From assembly GCA_031254385.1 (NCBI GenBank), contig JAIRUO010000128.1, forward strand, positions 1 through 14,628: DNA of 14,628 bases. The letters run 5' to 3'. Source of the stretch: Treponema sp. (GTDB lineage: Bacteria > Spirochaetota > Spirochaetia > Treponematales > Breznakiellaceae). The notes below the pieces were generated by a model. It was not told where the DNA came from. It made no database searches and was given only the letters and a program-made list of their open reading frames with translations. Shown piece after piece: positions 13,796-14,628 of this stretch. Positions within the stretch are counted from its first letter, which is position 1. Each line of letters begins with the position of its first letter. The position numbers and the translations under genes were made by a program.

Positions 13796-13921
13796 AAATT
13801 ACCTCCGAGGTAATTTGTAGTTGACTCCGATCAAACAACCCCAGTTATCAAGCCCCCAACAGAATACGTCCGTTTGTCCCTTCACAAGCTTACACAAAAA
13901 TATCCAGCTTTATTAAAAACT
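13796..13921 (+). repeat. 154-bp repeat family, copy 1 (divergent 5' part)
   Basis: Starts with hairpin AAATTACC-TCCGA-GGTAATTT (13796-13816). The middle is divergent, then the conserved tail GTTATCAAGCCCCCAACAGA from 13844 runs to TATTAAAAAC at 13920. The tail is nearly identical to copies 2 and 3. Confidence 0.85.
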
Positions 13922-14182
13922 TTGGCTCTTCAGGAATTATGGTGGAAGGATACCTTATAAAAACAGTAATGAAATATTGGCTAAAAGTGTAAGGTGTGTC
14001 CAAATTTAACGAAAAACGCACAAAATAGCCTCTTTTTGTAATATTTTATGACTTTGCCCCCGTAAAGGGGCCAAAGTTTTATAGGAAGAGGCAAAATTTC
14101 CTACAGAATTTGCCTATAAAGACAGGCCAATATCAGGGTTTCCACGCCGTTTCCACTACAAAGCCTGAAGCCCTAAAACTTT
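13916..14182. mobile_element. Candidate 259-bp small non-autonomous element inserted in the repeat array
   Basis: The distance between copies 1 and 2 is 413 bases instead of 154, an excess of exactly 259. The extra DNA is flanked by AAAACTTT at 13916-13923 and 14175-14182. Just inside are GGCTCTTCAGG (13924-13934) and CCTGAAGCCCT (14164-14174), imperfect inverted ends sharing CTTCAGG. An 8-bp duplication is typical of several IS families, including IS256. It has no coding sequence. The alternative is ordinary repeat divergence, since AAAACTTT is also part of the repeat junction. Confidence 0.45.
14028..14092 (+). other. Large hairpin inside the 259-bp insertion
   Basis: The outer stem is GCCTCTT (14028-14034) with AAGAGGC (14086-14092). 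The inner stem is ACTTTG.CCCC with GGGG.CAAAGT (14051-14077), with one C-C mismatch and loop GTAAA. The inner stem is followed by only four T, so it is a weak terminator at best. A further GGCAAA/TTTGCC inverted repeat lies just beyond. Confidence 0.7.
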
Positions 14183-14332
14183 TAATTTGTATCGTACACT
14201 ACAAAAAATTACCCTTGTGGTAATTTTATCTTAAACCCCAAGCCAAAGCAAACCCTGTTATCAAGCCCCCAACAGAATACGTCCGTTTGTTCCTTCCCAA
14301 GCTTACACAAAAATATCCAGCTTTATTAAAAA
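14179..14332 (+). repeat. 154-bp repeat family, copy 2
   Basis: Hairpin AAAATTACC-CTTGT-GGTAATTTT at 14205-14227, then GTTATCAAGCCCCCAACAGA from 14257 and a tail ending TATTAAAAAC. It is directly followed by copy 3 with an exact 154-base period. Confidence 0.92.
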
Positions 14333-14451
14333 CTTTTAATTTGTATCGTACACTACAAAAAATTACCCTTATGGTAATTTTATCTTAAATCCCAAGCCAA
14401 AGCAAACCCTGTTATCAAGCCCCCAACAGAATACGTCCGTTTGTTCCTTAT
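14333..14451 (+). repeat. 154-bp repeat family, copy 3 (3'-truncated)
   Basis: Nearly identical to copy 2. The hairpin loop is CTTAT instead of CTTGT (14359-14381). Identity ends after GTCCGTTTGTTCCTT at about 14450. Confidence 0.92.
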
Positions 14452-14628
14452 TAAACTCCAACTTCAAACAGACTCAAAAACTAAATAGAAGAAAGATAAT
14501 AGAAGAATAAAGAGTAATGGCAAGATAAAAGGAGTTAACATTGCGGTTTAATTCTATATATTATATATAGATACAAGTTAACTTGGCCGAATTTTGTAAA
14601 CATTTCTTCAAAATATGCATTTAATTCT
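14452..14628. other. Non-coding stretch at the window end
   Basis: No gene of recognisable form is seen. The stretch holds an AT palindrome (14553-14571) and a possible promoter that would serve a gene beyond the window. Confidence 0.5.
14541..14569 (+). promoter_or_regulatory. Possible promoter for a gene beyond the window
   Basis: TTGCGG (14541-14546), a 17-base spacer and TATATA (14564-14569). The -10 lies in an AT palindrome TCTATATAT/ATATATAGA, so the match may be by chance. Confidence 0.3.

Larger units (their letters stand above)
7612..14628. mobile_element. Left part of a tRNA-Tyr-associated integrated element (right end outside window)
   Basis: A tyrosine integrase next to tRNA-Tyr is followed by AT-rich orphan genes, an excisionase-like HTH protein, a broken transposase and many repeats, all unlike the chromosomal part in composition. 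No second copy of the tRNA 3' end (for example TTCGAATCCTCC) is seen up to 14628, so the right boundary is not visible. The extent given is therefore a minimum and partly inferred. Confidence 0.6.

Noticed and set aside
13796..14451. Integron attC sites with gene cassettes
   Set aside because: GTTATCA and CCCCAAC loosely recall attC core sites, but the consensus GTTRRRY/RYYYAAC is not met, two copies are in tandem with no gene between them, and no integron-type integrase features were seen.

Overview
Likely organism. The window looks like a spirochaete chromosome, probably a gut-type Treponema. The evidence is a lipoprotein with a relaxed lipobox, a signal-peptide-bearing outer-membrane barrel candidate, a RarA ATPase with a long C-terminal extension, and a GH94 phosphorylase end next to a sugar isomerase, which suggests plant-polysaccharide use. 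The genus is inferred from sequence character, not from a search.

Chromosomal part (1-7611). The window opens with the 3' end of a GH94 gene, then a TIM-barrel sugar phosphate isomerase/epimerase, both on +. On the minus strand, read right to left, there is an SPFH-like membrane protein, a small outer-membrane protein, a lipoprotein and rarA. Short spacings suggest an operon. rarA carries an in-frame TAG where a glutamate codon would be expected, so it is probably broken or only gives its ATPase part. Arrays of 7-bp G-rich repeats sit at several gene 3' ends. They supply the stop codons of two convergent genes, and one array lies inside the rarA reading frame. A divergent three-helix membrane protein follows. 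Next is a promoter and about 480 bp of tandem GC-rich hairpin modules leading into tRNA-Thr(TGT), tRNA-Tyr(GTA) and a strong terminator. The hairpins show compensatory base changes between copies, so a structured RNA is likely. This is the strongest candidate for something undescribed.

Integrated element (about 7612 to beyond the window end). A tyrosine integrase lies directly downstream of tRNA-Tyr. It is followed by a very AT-rich orphan gene of 432 codons, an excisionase-like HTH protein, one or two tiny genes, and an IS256-family transposase that is frameshifted and 3'-truncated. Beyond it come five palindromes at a strict 46/47-bp spacing in alternating orientation, three small cargo genes of unknown function, and a 154-bp repeat family. 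The repeat family is interrupted by a 259-bp insertion with features of a small non-autonomous mobile element. The right end of the element and its second attachment site are not in view.

How it fits together. The left half is ordinary chromosome with repeat-driven wear at gene ends. The right half is a tRNA-associated island that has accumulated small orphan genes, a dead insertion sequence and several families of palindromic or tandem repeats. No metabolic or defence pathway can be reconstructed from the island genes by sequence alone.
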